From Symbiodinium natans (Eukaryota > Sar > Dinophyceae > Suessiales > Symbiodiniaceae): DNA of 64,000 bases. A program made the position numbers and the translations under genes. The notes under the pieces are model-generated. The model was not told the DNA's origin. It ran no database searches and saw only the letters and a list, made by a program, of their open reading frames with translations. The stretch covers positions 143,501-207,500 of the forward strand of contig CAJNDS010000119.1 of NCBI GenBank assembly GCA_905221605.1. Reading direction: 5' to 3'. Numbering within the stretch: position 1 is the first letter of the stretch; each line of letters opens with the position of its first letter. Below, in pieces: positions 10,911 to 23,007 of this stretch.

Positions 10911-12660
10911 GCCACCCTAAGGCCACAACACGACAGACCTAGATCTCTGAACTAAAGAAAACGGTGAAGTTGAAGGTCGGTAAGCTGTGTGCGCGGATGG
11001 TCTGGACAAGAGTCCGACGAAAGGCCTGTCAAGTACAGGGCCCTACTGCAAGTCTGCAAGATTGCAGGAAGATGCACGTGGCTGTCGCAGTCATTGTGCT
11101 CTCAAGCTTGCCACTGGCCTGATGTGAAGGATGATGTGTTTAAGCAGACAGCAAGTTCGCCCAAGCAGTTAGCACTTGGCGCACTGCACACCCTGTCTTT
11201 TCCTTAGTAGTCATGCTGCGGGTCAGTATGGCCCCATCATGTCGTCTAATATGTGTGAGGCTGCAGCAGAGTTCCTTCTCTTCGAGTTCAAAATGCTTCT
11301 GAGGCTGCTCAGAAGGGGCACGGCTTATGCGGCCGACATCCTCAAAGCTGCGATGATGCTCAGATAAGAAGAGGCACTGCAAAGGGCCAGGACTAGAATA
11401 GCGTGCGGCCCATGGTCAAAATACTGGTGTTTCCCAATGGACGCCGAAACACACACTCGCCGACATGCACCAGTAACCAGAATGTAAATTACCTCGTGCA
11501 ACTACCTCCTAGTCTCGAGTTGCAAAGCTCGATGTGCACGGCCATCAGGCCCTGACGGAGGAGTCTTTTCCCAAGCCTGCAGAGGAATCATGTAGCAGCT
11601 TCTATGTCATCGGCTGTATGAGGAAACTGGCAGACGGCATGTGCGACGGAGCAGCCACATAGCAAGAGCTCTCAAGCGCAATGAGCGGTCGCAAGTCCCG
11701 TGGAGCAAACATATGCCCCCTGCACTCAGGAAGCTTTTTCTGGCTTGTCTGTCATCGCTGCTTGCGGCTGCTGCTACTGGCGGCCTAGCAGGGCGGCTCA
11801 GAGCTGTGCGGAATGGGGACAGTTTTACAGTTCAGTCCAGTGTTTGGGGCCATGAAGCTATCATCGAAGTTGTCGAGATTTTTGTCGAGTTTCCGGACCG
11901 TGGCTCAAGAAACAGGCTTTTTCATTTCAAGCTTCTTTCTGTGGCTCTACAGGCTACATGCTGAAGGGTCTGTGAGCGCCAAGCGACCAGCTCTAAACGG
12001 ATCGAGGAAGCAACACGGGACAGCAACAGGCAGAAGTAAATCGGTACCAGAAATCGTATCCGACGATTCCCACCTTTCCGCAGGTGAACACGTTTGACAC
12101 TTTATACTTGTATCGTGATCATTCAAGAAGCCTTTAGGACTGTTGTCTTAGTTGGTATCTTCTTATTGCTTTTTCTCCTCTCCTCCGAGAAAAAGCGGAA
12201 CAGTTTGAACAGTTTGAACATGCTGGCTGGATGGGTGGAGCGCGGCTCGGGAGCTGGGGGGTCCGCCAGTTTGGAAGGGTGGACCGCGTTTCGAGATGGA
12301 AGTAAATGAGAGAATGCTTCCTGCATGCTTTGGTACGGCCTTCATCATAGCAAGTTGGCATAAGAAATGCTGAAGTACTACTCAGGTACTACATGTAAAG
12401 GAGTACTTGTGAGCCCAGCCCCAAGCTTTCTTCTGCGAAGACGGAACACAGGTCGCGCTCACGCCGGCGGCGCTCGCCGGCTCCGGGCATCCTGAACTCG
12501 CGCCGCTGCGCCCCGGCTGTTTACTTTAATTGTAACGCTACGCCGCCCGCCTCGGCCTGGCCCAGTGCAGCCCCGTGAGCATGTGCATGGTTGCGAGAAG
12601 CTCTGCAGCTGCGCAGGGTCACAGAGGCAATTTTGGCCAGGACGCAATAGGACGCATGTA
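10911..12660. other. unassigned, probably intron DNA of the M28 gene
   Basis: No clear exon. A frame at 11700-11960 starts with a hydrophobic run, LRKLFLACLSSLLAAAATGG, that could be a membrane helix. Another at 12094-12190 reads AFRTVVLVGIFLLLFLL. The M28 family has a multi-pass C-terminal half, so either could be part of it; neither has convincing borders. Confidence 0.3.
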
Positions 12661-12689
12661 GCCGCCTCATGCCTCAACGCCAAATGCTA

Positions 12690-12770
12690 GACCCTAGACC
12701 CGAGGCCCTAGACCCTAAACCCTAAATCCTAAACCCTACACCCTACACCCTAGACCCTAAACCCTAAACC
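12690..12770 (+). repeat. degenerate interstitial telomere-type repeat (CCCTAAA-like)
   Basis: About a dozen units of CCCTAAA, CCCTAGA and CCCTACA, partly diverged. A few further TTTAAGGG-like units occur at 13563-13593 on the opposite strand sense. Confidence 0.85.
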
Positions 12771-12875
12771 GCATGCTCAAGCGACGTGCTGCGCACCAGG
12801 TTTCACACGCACCGTGACCACGCAGAAATGAGTGGCGCAGAGATCTTGGGGTGCAACCCTGCACCAGGGATGGGC

Positions 12876-12973
12876 ACGGGTGGGTGCGGGGGGTGGAGGG
12901 GAGGGGGGGCCAAAAGAGGGGGGGGCGGGGGGGGGCCTGCAAAAGGGGGGGGGACGGGCGGGGGGGGGGGGCA
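12876..12973 (+). repeat. G-rich tract
   Basis: Runs of 5-11 G broken by CAAAA and GAC. Several spurious Gly-rich or Pro-rich frames cross it. Confidence 0.9.
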
Positions 12974-13821
12974 ACGGTCCTGTTGCGCCGTCCGCACCGC
13001 CACCCCCGTTTGCCTCGGGGGTACCCATTGCAGGAAAAAAACGCCGAAAAAAGGGGTGCAAACTGGGTCTTGTGCTGTTGGGGAGAAGATTAGAGGTGGG
13101 GAGCCTGCTTTGTGCCACCCAAACACCTACGGCCCGAGGCCTCGGCGGATTTGTTGGGCGTGTGTTGGGTTGAAAGGGGTGGAAGAGGTAGAGAGGGGAC
13201 GGGTAGGTGAGAGCTTCGTGATTTAGGGCGGTGAGGATGTTTCAGGATGTGTGGGGATGTTGAGGATCTGCAGTTAGGAAAGTTTAGAGGTGAGGGCGGC
13301 TTTTGTGATGTTTTTCTCGAGCAAGGTGATGAGGGTTTCTGTCTAGGGCGGGGTATTAGGTAGGAGTGTAGGATGTAGGAAAAGGGCTCGAAGTTCACTG
13401 AACCCTTCGTGCACCACAAATCGCGCGAGTTTGGAAGGGTGAAGCCCAAGCGGCTGACAAGGCCCTCGTCCCTACGGCCCTTAAACCATTGAACCAAATT
13501 GTGGGAAATACGTCGCTCCAGGCTCTTTGTGCCACCTGCGCTGGCAGCCTTCCTAGGCTGAACTTAGGGTTTAAGGGTTTAAGGTTTGTAGGGCTTGGGA
13601 TATGCAGAAATCTGCGGTTGAGAAGACGCCCTCCAGTCTGGCCAGGCTGCATTAAGCTACTGGGTCGAGATGAGCCCATCATTGCAGAAGGCCCGGCCTC
13701 AGGGTTTGCCAGAAGGCAGCGACCTTGAGAAAAGGAAACGGATTCCTTCCACGTTTTGAGGATCTTGGGTGATTTCCTGGGTTCAATCTGCCATTCACGC
13801 CCCGCTGCATCCGATGGTGTA

Positions 13822-13938
13822 CAGGAGTTGCAAGAGTTAAAAGAAAACAAGAGTTCACAAGAGTTCACAAGCTAAGAGTTCGCAAGAGTTCACAAGAGTT
13901 CGCACGAGTTCACAACAGTTCACAGGAGTTCACAAGAA
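13822..13938 (+). repeat. 10-bp tandem repeat, GAGTTCACAA
   Basis: About 10 copies of GAGTTCACAA or GAGTTCGCAA; one pair is separated by GCTAA. Confidence 0.9.
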
Positions 13939-14222
13939 TCACAACAATGGCGTTCTTCAACTCGCACCGGCCTTGCAGGGTCCATCGCGTTGGGTGCACT
14001 GCTCTGCTTTGGCCTCTCGCTGAGCTCAGTTTCTGTGCTGGCATCCTATCCGACGCTTGGCTGGTGCCAGAAGCATACCCTGAAGCCTCGGTAAGGGCAA
14101 ACAGATGACGGGGAGGATGCTTGCTGTCATCAGGTTTGGCTTGGCCCGCTTCGTCAGGATAGAAGTCCAATCGTCAAGAGAGTCCCTGAAACTGGAGTGC
14201 ACTACTAAGATGTGAAAAAGCA

Positions 14223-14612
14223 TGAACACACCCACGCACCCACGCACCCACGCACCCGCGCACCCACGCACCCACGCCCCACACCCCCCACGCCCCCACG
14301 CCCCCCACGCCTCCCACGCCCCCCACGCCCCCACGCCCCCACGCCCCCACGCCCACGCCCCCACCCCACGCCCCCACGCCCCCACGCCCCCACGCCACCC
14401 CCACGCCCCCACGCCCTCCCCCGCCACGCCCCCACCACGCCCCCCATGCCCCCATGCCCCCACGCCCCCACGCCCCCACCCTGCCCACCCACCTACCCAC
14501 TCACCACCTACACGCCATCACACGCCCACACACCCTTACACCTGCCACACTCCCCCGCACCCCCGCACCTCACCCACATGCACGCGCGCACGCCCGTGCG
14601 CACACGCGCACG
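14223..14612 (+). repeat. CCCACGC-type minisatellite
   Basis: About 390 bases of CCCACGC, CCCCCACGC and related units, turning into CACACGCGCACG at the 3' end. It is almost free of G and T on the + strand in its centre. Confidence 0.95.
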
Positions 14613-15120
14613 AGAACATGCACGCGCTTGCGTAAGCATTGAGGCAGTGTATGAAATTCTCGGGGAGGTTCTTGTTTTGGTCGGCGCTGCCCGCGCTGGC
14701 CGCTTTCTGCCCTCGGCCGCTGCGCTCACTCTCGGTTCCGGCAGCTTTCGTGGCCTGGTGACGCACGGTTTGTCCGTTTTGTGATGGCTTCTCAGAGCAT
14801 CTTCGACTGTTGTCGGCTCACTTGCAGTGGGCGCCTTGAGGGCTTGCGGACTGAGGTTTTTCGTGCAAGGCTAACGAAGGGCAGAGGGTGGAAGGAGGCG
14901 GAGGGCGGTGCACGATAAAAAAGGCTGCCAGTTTCGAGACATCGAGGTTTTGCCATGGCTGCTTCACCTGCAGTTCCTGGTGTTAGCCTTGGACCTTCTG
15001 TGCCCCCTCACCTTCAGACGCTGTGCTGCAAGGGGGCTTCTTGAGACCGGCAATCGGTAAATCCGGATGTGCCCGGCGAGACCCGGATTGTGGAGGGAAA
15101 GGGCCTGGTGCTGTAGAATG

Positions 15121-15306
15121 TTAGCTCTGCGCATTCCTGCGCTTCAGATCTTGTCAGCATTGCAAGGAAGTGGCACCACCATTCCGGGTGATGTCGTGGT
15201 CGCGGCCGTCTATGGGTTAATGACTGGGCTGTTCCTGTCGCTGTCGGCGCGCTTCATCCTGCGCCTGCAGCTGAACATGCCACCAAATCCCCACTTCAGG
15301 GTCTGA
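15121..15306 (+). CDS. membrane-segment exon candidate, possibly M28 C-terminal half
   Basis: The frame reads LQGSGTTIPGDVVVAAVYGL then MTGLFLSLSARFILRLQ and stops at TGA 15304-15306. A polar GSGTTIPGD turn followed by a hydrophobic helix resembles the loop-helix pattern in the membrane half of ERMP1-like peptidases, which would place it as a late exon of the gene at 8835. This is a resemblance only. Exon ends and the intervening exons were not found. Confidence 0.35.
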   Translation, partial: LALRIPALQILSALQGSGTTIPGDVVVAAVYGLMTGLFLSLSARFILRLQLNMPPNPHFRV

Positions 15307-15723
15307 CATGAGGGCCTGTCAGGGTGAATTTTCGAGTGCAGATAAGATTGACGTGTGCCAAGGCCGGTTCCTCACTGGGCCACCAAGATGCTATGCCTGA
15401 TTACCTTCGTGATGGCGTTCGGTCTAGCGCCCCTCGGCATTGGTGTGACACAGTGACGGCCGTGAATCGTCTTATGCACAATGACAGCAACTGAATAGCC
15501 TTGAAACGTCTGGTAGCATTCCGTGGTTCCGACACCTTTTGCTGAGGCTGTGGATCTTCCCGTACAGCTACGACCGCCCCAAGCGCATTGTCTACCAGCG
15601 CTTTCGCCATCATAATTTTGCACTCAGCCTCTAAAGCCCCGAAGCCACCAACGATCCACTGTCCTCTTATCTTTGTAGGGCTGTCCCCATTTTTTATGTG
15701 CTTGCTCCGTTTTTTTTCGGCGC

Positions 15724-16440
15724 AAGCTTGCTTCCAAGAATATGGGGCCCCCCCCAACGGACATTCCTTCACCCATCATGTGTCGAGCATTGTGCCCTCA
15801 TGCAAACTTGCTTTAAGGAATGTCGCGCCCCCAGCTGACATTCCATCGAAACCCATGTGAACTCTTTCCAAGCCCGTACTAGCATGATGTTTGCAAGTGG
15901 CACCTCCTCTTGCTTGTTACGGCCGCCCAAGCTTGCTTGAAAGCGCATCGTTTCCTTTAGTTGTGCGAGCATTGTGTTTGCACAGGGGAGGGGGGAGGCT
16001 GCAAAGAAAGAAAGACAAACAGACAGAAACGACGGATATACGCAAGTTGTGTGCAAATCGTGGGGTCCTCCCCCCCAACCTCCCTTCCCCCGCAAGCGCC
16101 ACCCTCCCCCGTCCGCCCCGCAATCCCTTCCCTTTTCGAAGTTTTTTGGCCTTAATCAGAACACTCCGATACAACAACTGAATGTGTCAAAGTCCGAGAA
16201 CATACAACACACCGACTCAATCAGTGGGAATCCACATGCAAAACAAGCAAAAACATCTTGACCAATGCCCTCCACTGCTTAAGGCTGCGCAGCTTGCTTC
16301 GAAGAACATGGTGTCATGGTGAGGCGTTCGAAAGGACATGCATGCGAATCCCTTTGTCATTCGAGCATAGTGTTGGCAATGGGTGCGCCTCTTCCAAACC
16401 CATCATGCGAGCATTGTCCTTGCGAGAAAGAGAAAAGCAG
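15724..16440 (+). repeat. degenerate interspersed repeat with AGCTTGCTT and GCGAGCATTGTG blocks
   Basis: AGCTTGCTT-like blocks occur at about 15724, 15805, 15926 and 16289. Each is followed within about 40-100 bases by a block like GCGAGCATTGTG (about 15783, 15965, 16361 and 16407). Spacing is irregular and C-rich or G-rich runs lie between. It may be a decayed mobile or tandem element. Confidence 0.5.
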
Positions 16441-16458
16441 GACAGGACGAAGATGCAC

Positions 16459-16489
<31 letters not shown>

Positions 16490-16498
16490 GGGGGGGGG
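16459..16498 (+). repeat. poly-G run
   Basis: About 29 G, then TT, then 9 G. Confidence 0.95.
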
Positions 16499-16499
16499 C

Positions 16500-19400
16500 A
16501 GCGGGCGATTTTGAAGTGCGCACCTTTCCGCTCAACAAAAATGTCCCAATACTGTAGCATAAACTGAAGGCGTCAAAGCCACAGCACGAAAAATTGCAAA
16601 CCCACGAAGAGTGCAAGGCACATACAAACACAGCAGAATAACAAGCATCAGCATTGACGATACGGATCCAAACCAACTTTTCAATTTCAGAGTTCTAGGG
16701 TTTCGGGTTTAGGGTGTAGGTCATCAAGATGCGGATCCCCAATGAGTCATCCATGCGAGGGGGTGAGATATAGTGGTTTCTGATTGCGACCATGACCATG
16801 TAGTGGAAACAATGGGTTCTCCTACGAGAGAAAAAAGCACAAGCAAAGCAAAGCAGGGAGCAAAGCAAAGCTCCACCCATTGTCTGTTGTTCCGGGCCAA
16901 GCAACATTCTGCCAAACACGGTCTATGAACATCTGAGGCACACTTCACGGTCCAAGGCAACCTGGACCGTGGAGGCCACGACTCGAAACCGAGCATGCTA
17001 CTGTGTCATTCATCCTAAGGGCTGGGGTCAATAGAAGCAGAGCTTTGTTCAGTCAAGTTGCTCTGCTCTGACTTCTACAGTTCTACTGGGAAACAGTTCA
17101 TGCCGCTCGTGGAGCTTCTTGATAATCCTCATGGATGAGGAAACGCAAGGACGTACACAAACACGTCTCATGGGTGTGCGCGGCCGTGAGTTGCAAAGCA
17201 AAGCCTGATGATTGCTCGCCCACATCGTGCGAGTCAGTGAGGTGATCAAGGTGAGTCATTCGTCCCATCTGTGCTTGTATGGGAACTCGTACGGTGTCTG
17301 CCTCATCTGCGTTGACTTTCCTGGGGCGCTCCGAGCGGCGCAGTTCCTCTGTTGGTCATCGGATGGCCATCGATGCCCTGTGCACGCACTGCCCTGCCAT
17401 GTTAACGAGCTCCCTCCACAATTTCTTTCTCTCATGTCTCCTCGCCCTGCGCGTGGTGGGAGCAGTGTTTCCCTAGTGATGCCAAGTCCTTTGCTTGGTC
17501 AGTGTCTTGATCTGCGCTGCCCGTCATACCTGTTTTCAGGGCCACGAGTGAACTGGACGTGACTACCCTACTATTTTAGGAGTCCCGTCTTTTCGTAAGC
17601 TCCCACACAGCTTTTCATTGGCACCACCGAGGCGCATGGGATGGCCACGGCGCACTGGGAGCCGATGGAAAGTGGGATCTGGACCGCTTCCCGTCACTTC
17701 GAATCCTCCTGCTTGCAGTTGTAGCCATATGCCTTCTATGGCTGTCGCCTTAAGCCTTGAACTTGTAGACGGAGAAACTTTTGAGGTCGCTTGCATGTTG
17801 TCCATCTCAGACACTTGTTGGCTCGGGTGGCTGCCCTAAACTCTGCCCTGTGCCCAGGTTGCCCAAGACTGGAACTGCGTGGACACCGTTCAACAGTTTG
17901 CTCCGTATGGCTTGCCGAATGGCTCGCGTCCTCACGACAGCCGCGTTGGGATCCCTGGCTATTTCGGCTAGCGGTTTCGGTTAAAGCGTCTAAAGCGTTT
18001 TTCGGCAGTGAAGGGTTCAGGTCCAGGGCCCACAAGATCTGAGGCTTTATGGCCAAGTGCCCATGCCCTTCCCAATGAAGTGGATGCTGTGGGGTGGAGC
18101 CTGGGCGAAGAGATCCGCTCCGGAGATTCCTGTTCCCATTGGCGTGCCTAGTCAAAGGTTTTAAGTCTGCCAAGTGAGGGGTACGAAGGAGCCGAACTAA
18201 GGTTATCTGTGTAGACGCTCCATGTTGCCCATAAGACAGCTGTGCTACAACAGAGCGGTTACAGAGCTCGGGCTTATGTGGGCTTGCCGCTACTTGCGTC
18301 TGTGTGAGTTGCAGCTTCGTGCTTATTCAGGTGCAGCTTTCGTCCCTTCCGTGGTCGGGTGCAGGACCCGCTTATAGTTCACGTATGTTCACGTAAGCAC
18401 AGAGGCTGCGCATCTTGAAGGCCCCTGAAGACCCTTGCGAGGAGGTGAGGACCTGCGAAACGTGCACATCACCGTGCGAGGTCCACCTAACATGATGCTG
18501 GTGCTCTCACCCTTGCTTCTGGGCCAGAACCTGTGTCATAGGGTGATTTTGTAGGCTCGTGGCAACTTCAACGGATGTCGGCAGTGTGTTCGTTCAAGCT
18601 GCACTTTTGCATTCCCACACCGGAATTGCGTAGAGTTCTTCTTGTAGCTTCATGCTAGTGTATGCCTTTGTTCAAGCTACATGAGCCTGAGGTCGTCCAT
18701 CAAAGGATGGTCGTTCGGACGGTATGCATCCATTGCAGATGCGGCGGACTCCAAGCACGTCGCAGCTAGATTCTGATTGCCGTTCTGAATACCATGCTGA
18801 GAGCACTGCGTTTCATTTGCACATGCTCCAGGTGAACCTAGGAACCAGGAAGTGTCATTGTCCGCATTCGATCACGTGGGGTCCGTTGCAAGAGAACGCC
18901 CAGCAATGCTGTCGCGGCCTCAGGTCGATGTGGATCAGCTGTCCACGAGGATACCGCACAAGCGCATGGACTGTGACTGCCTATTCCTGCTTCTTGCCAG
19001 CAGAACCTATTTCTCGAACCCCGGAGCGCTTGAAGCAAGGAAACCGGCAGGTAAACAAGCTGCAACAGCGGCTCCCATGTAATTAAATTGGTTTTTTGTT
19101 GTCGTGGAACAGTTCATTGCGCAAACGCCTGCCATTGCTTAGTGGCAGAGCATACTCCAGTGAGAAGCAAGTGCGAAGCAAGTGAGAAGCGCGGGGTTTT
19201 GCATGTTTGGTTGCATGCTTACACGTCTCTTCAAGCCCACCCCAAGACCTTTCCTCAAAATTCTGAAAGCAATGGCCCTTTGGCCTTTGAGGCTCTTTGC
19301 CGAAGGGGGCGTGAGCCCTAGCCAGGGCCAGACCGAAGCTTTCAACTTCACGTGGCGCGGCGGCGAGCGAGAGAAGTGTTGATGGACCTTGGGTGCCCCA

Positions 19401-20880
19401 AAGACAGGGATTTCGGGGATTTCGGGGATTTCTTTTTCGAGCCTTCATGGGCCTTTCCAAACGATGCCCAGGTGCCGGTGATGTGTGTGTGAGAGAGAGA
19501 TGCTGGAGGGTAAGGGTCCGGCCGCCGCTGGCAGCGTAGCTTCTGAACCTTAAGCCTTTCGCATCTTTGAGCTTTGGGGGGGGGGGGGGGGGGTTGGGGC
19601 GTTTTGCAGCATTTGCAGCGCAAGGGTGTTGGCACCTCCGGGCGAGCTAGACATGGACATTTGGGGCCTACACTTGGAGAAGTCCAGCCCAGAGCTGCAG
19701 CACGAGAAGGACCGGTTTGCGCGCTCTGAGATGATGCTCTGCTGATGCCACATTGACATGTACGTGTGGGCGTGCAGGTTTGGACCTTGTGAGTGAGTGC
19801 ACTTCCGGGTTCAACTCCTTATTCACCGACCCATTGGATCTTGCTACATGGTGCTGCGAAAGTCTCAACGGTGGAACGATGGCTGGGCTTAAGCCTCATC
19901 GTCGTGTCAACAAGAAAGACCCAGGTGGATGAAATGCAGCCTTGCCATGATGTAAACAACCCTGATGTGACGGTCGATCGTTGAGGGGAAGGTGTGCTCA
20001 TTCCTCCTATGTTGTGGCAAGTGCCAGGCTGCTACACACGTTGGGAGTATGTGCTCCACCGGTTGCTTTCCTGGATGTGTGGTGATGCTGCTCTTGATGT
20101 AGCAGTGGCAGTCTTTGTGAGTGTCAGGATCTCTTCGAGTGGGACCGAGAATGTGAGAAGCGGTGGGTTGTAGCAGTGTAGCTGGCAATGCAGGAATGCT
20201 GAACAGGCCCAAGGTGCCACCGTACGGGTCCCACTGCTGTGAGAGGAGCGGCTGCCGAGCTGGGCGAACTTCTACGGCTGGACGGCGGAGTTGCAGGCGC
20301 TGCCGTCCTCAACAGCTTACGTTGTGACAAACCGCATACCACGCCTGTCCCCTCTAGTGTGCATAAAGCGTAAGCAGCCCGCAGCAGCCCTGAGCATCTT
20401 CATCTGGCATGGTCCCCCCGGCTGCATGCCATGCCCTTGCCCGAATCAAGATCTGCAGTCGGCCTGACAGGTTCACCGGCAGCTTGGCAAAGATGCTCTT
20501 GCGTTGCGAGTTGTTCTCAAGTAGAGCATGGCAAAGACGGCAAAGTTCACACGCCAGGAAATCAGCGAGCAGTGTTGTAGCAGCTTGCGGTCGGTCAGAA
20601 AGCGCACAGGCTACGTACTGTAGTATGCACCGTGCCGAGGATGATGCTGTGAGCATTGCTGGACCCAGAAGCAGCAAGAAAAAAAAAATTGCTGGCGTGC
20701 AGGGTCCAGAAGGTGTCAGGATATGGATTGCCAAGCTCCTGCACCTTGGTCCTTGCTTGGGCGCTGCTTCAGGTGCTTGCCGAGAGTTCACAGGGATGAC
20801 GCCGAAGCCCCATTGAGGGAGGAAGCGACAGGAAGCAGTGCGACTGCTGAGCTGCTGCGACGTAGAGCTGATACTGTGGA
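16500..20880. other. few weak exon candidates, otherwise unassigned
   Basis: At 17208-17248 a short frame LAHIVRVSEVIK ends at a perfect donor, AAG then GTGAGT. At 17661-17754 the frame DLDRFPSLRILLLAVVAICL is a charged turn plus a membrane helix, again compatible with the M28 membrane half. At about 20248-20330 the frame AAELGELLRLDGGVAGAAVL is protein-like. None is tied to a gene. Poly-G at 19576-19593 and a GT/GA microsatellite at 19480-19500 are also present. Confidence 0.3.
19576..19599 (+). repeat. poly-G run
   Basis: About 18 G followed by TTGGGG. Confidence 0.95.
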
Positions 20881-21050
20881 CAGGTCTGTACAGTACTATG
20901 GCAGAATCTTTTGCAACTGTGCACAGCGAAACTGGCTCCACTTCACCCTTCCAAGGTATGTGGTGGTCACCAGCGAGCCTGGAGTGCTGTATGACATGAT
21001 GGACAATCCACTGCGGAAGCCTCGGTGTTTCATTCAAGATGCTAAGATGG
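20881..21050 (+). CDS. Ig-like domain C-terminal exon(s), type D
   Basis: The frame reads RNWLHFTLPRYVVVTSEPG and then VLYDMMDNPLRKP, ending at a strong donor (ATGG then GTGAGTGA at 21051). The order of a Y/F-x-V strand, a G, then hydrophobic-x-D-xx-x-N-P fits the last two strands of Big_5/SbsA Ig-like domains, whose bacterial form ends D-x-A-G-N-P. A second good donor inside (CCAAG then GTATGT) means the exon could be shorter. A 252-codon antisense frame overlaps and is judged a shadow. Confidence 0.45.
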
Positions 21051-21054
21051 GTGA

Positions 21055-21447
21055 GTGATGTGCTGTGGTGATGTGGGCCCCAGTACCCTAGGCCGGTGCT
21101 GGACTCCAACACGACTGGGCCAGGTGGTTGGAGGTCGGCTGAGTCCTGCCGTGGCCCGTTTCCTTGGCAAGCTTTTCCTTGGCAGGTTTGAGGTGGACGA
21201 GAATGTTACCAGAGCTCCCGAGGCACTGATTGGGGGCCAAGGTGTGACAATTGTGACAACTGTTGCTCAACTCCATTTTCTCCCTGTTTTTAACTTGTGC
21301 TTCTTCCACGAGACCCTCGCAAGAAGTCGGGCCTTCGATGCTGACTCTCTGGCAGCTCCGCTAGCCTTGTTTGCGCTGTTCCAGATCCTGCGGTCGACCC
21401 ACGCGATCACGATCAATGCAACAGCTGCAGCCTCTCGGCAGGTTTAG
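21055..21447 (+). CDS. open frame of 130 codons, unrecognised
   Basis: The frame contains FLGRFEVDENVTRAPEAL and SRAFDADSLAAPLALFALFQ. It begins directly after the donor of the previous exon, so its first part is probably intron. The second half looks coding. No family recognised. Confidence 0.25.
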   Translation: MMCCGDVGPSTLGRCWTPTRLGQVVGGRLSPAVARFLGKLFLGRFEVDENVTRAPEALIGGQGVTIVTTVAQLHFLPVFNLCFFHETLARSRAFDADSLAAPLALFALFQILRSTHAITINATAAASRQV

Positions 21448-22923
21448 GGTTGACAGATGTTTGTGGGATTTGCTGCGGCAGATTGAGAGCTCGAGCTGTT
21501 CTGATGCAGCGGAAGAATGGGTCTGTAGGTAGGAGCCCGGGAAGCTTTGCGGAATGTGCCTGTTGGCAAATCGAGGAAACTCTGGTCACTGGCTATTTGT
21601 ACTTCACCCAGAGGGTCTATCAGAATGGCTCTGCCGGGCTCTCAGAAGGGTTCATTTAAGTATGCTCCATCCGCCTTCGCTCCACGTGGGCCAGTAGAAT
21701 CTAGTTCTAAGGGCTTGACTACTACTTCTGCTGTGCGTTGGATTGGTTGTGAACCCTGTCTTGTGGCATCCGCACTGCCTTGGCCCTGACTGCTTGTGCT
21801 GAGCTCCCTGGCACAATGCTGATGCGGCAAGATCTCCAAGTCTGGGCTCCTTGGCTGCACAAAGGAGGCACAGGAGGCGCAAGGTTTCACGGCACTTCTT
21901 GCTGACGCCAGGACTGTGGAACCGGCTTCGACTGCTCCAATATGCAGGCTGAGTGAGTGCCTGGTTGCCTTGCAGAACGTTAGATATGCCACGCTTTAAC
22001 CATGCTATGGCTATGGCTATGGGTTCTTTTGCCTCTACATGCTGCTGCAAGTTCGATTACGCAGACAAAAGCTTAATGTGACAGCGCGTCCGTGCAGCCC
22101 CTGAACAACAGCGACACGGCCGTGACCGTCTCGACGGAGCCCTGGCTCTGGCCTTAAATCGAAGACCGCTTTCTGCACAGGTGCGTGTCCGGTTCCTCTC
22201 GTTAGGCTATTCGGCTGTCGTTCGGTGCGCATGCTGCATGCTCAGAAAATGCCGAGGGATGCCACCAGCTTCGACTTGCTTCCGGGCCTTGTGGAGTTCC
22301 GCATTCAGCTGCCTGACGAACTGCCCCGTAGGCTGAAGGCAGAGGGAGGGGGGTCGCGCAGTCGGTCAATGTCGGTCAGTAGACGGGGTTTGCGGCTGCG
22401 GAGGTCATCGTGCCCCCGTATAGCTTCATGGGTGCAGACACCCGACCAGGCTCCGGCTGGCCGAGCGTTCAGCCGTTTGGGCATTTCGGTGCTTAAGGTC
22501 CATTGCAGGTCTGTGAAAAAAAATGCGTGTACCGTAGGCCCTGTAGGACTGTAGGCCCTGGAATTAGGCCCTGTCGGCCTTGTCGGCTCAGTTCTCCCCA
22601 GGCAGCTTAGCAGGGCCGCTGGTCCAATATGAGCTGCAAGTCGACACTGGCGAGGACCCAAATGTCGAGCTCGCAAGGTGGGATCGGGTTTGACGCACAA
22701 CTCGGTAACCCCATATCCTCACTTGATTCAAGAGATCGCCTCCTTTCTGGATCGAGGCCCAGGGTGCTCCCGGGCGGCGCCTTCCCGCAACCAGGGGCGC
22801 AGCCTCCCGGCCCAAGCAACAAACATCAATGAGCCCCATGTGGTATCCAGCTCGTCCCAGTGCACTTTTGCCGCGGTGGCTGTTTGGCGCGCAGTGTCGA
22901 GAGATGGGGAGAGTCATGCCCAG

Positions 22924-23007
22924 GTATGTGGCCGCCGCCACGACGATCACATTCTACTTCGACGAGGAGGCATTGCACGAAGAACAGGATGAGATGCGGC
23001 CACTGTG
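22924..23007 (+). CDS. Ig-like domain exon, type A
   Basis: Acceptor CCCAG precedes 22924 and the donor is GTGAGC at 23008. The frame reads YVAAATTITFYFDEEALHEE, an alternating hydrophobic strand ending FxFDEE, the position where Big_5 domains have FSEAV. It is the first of the clear type A exons of the downstream series. The function of the protein is unknown. Confidence 0.5.

Noticed and set aside
14212-14784. Pro/His/Thr-rich frames across 14.2-14.6 kb
   Set aside because: They are translations of the CCCACGC repeat.
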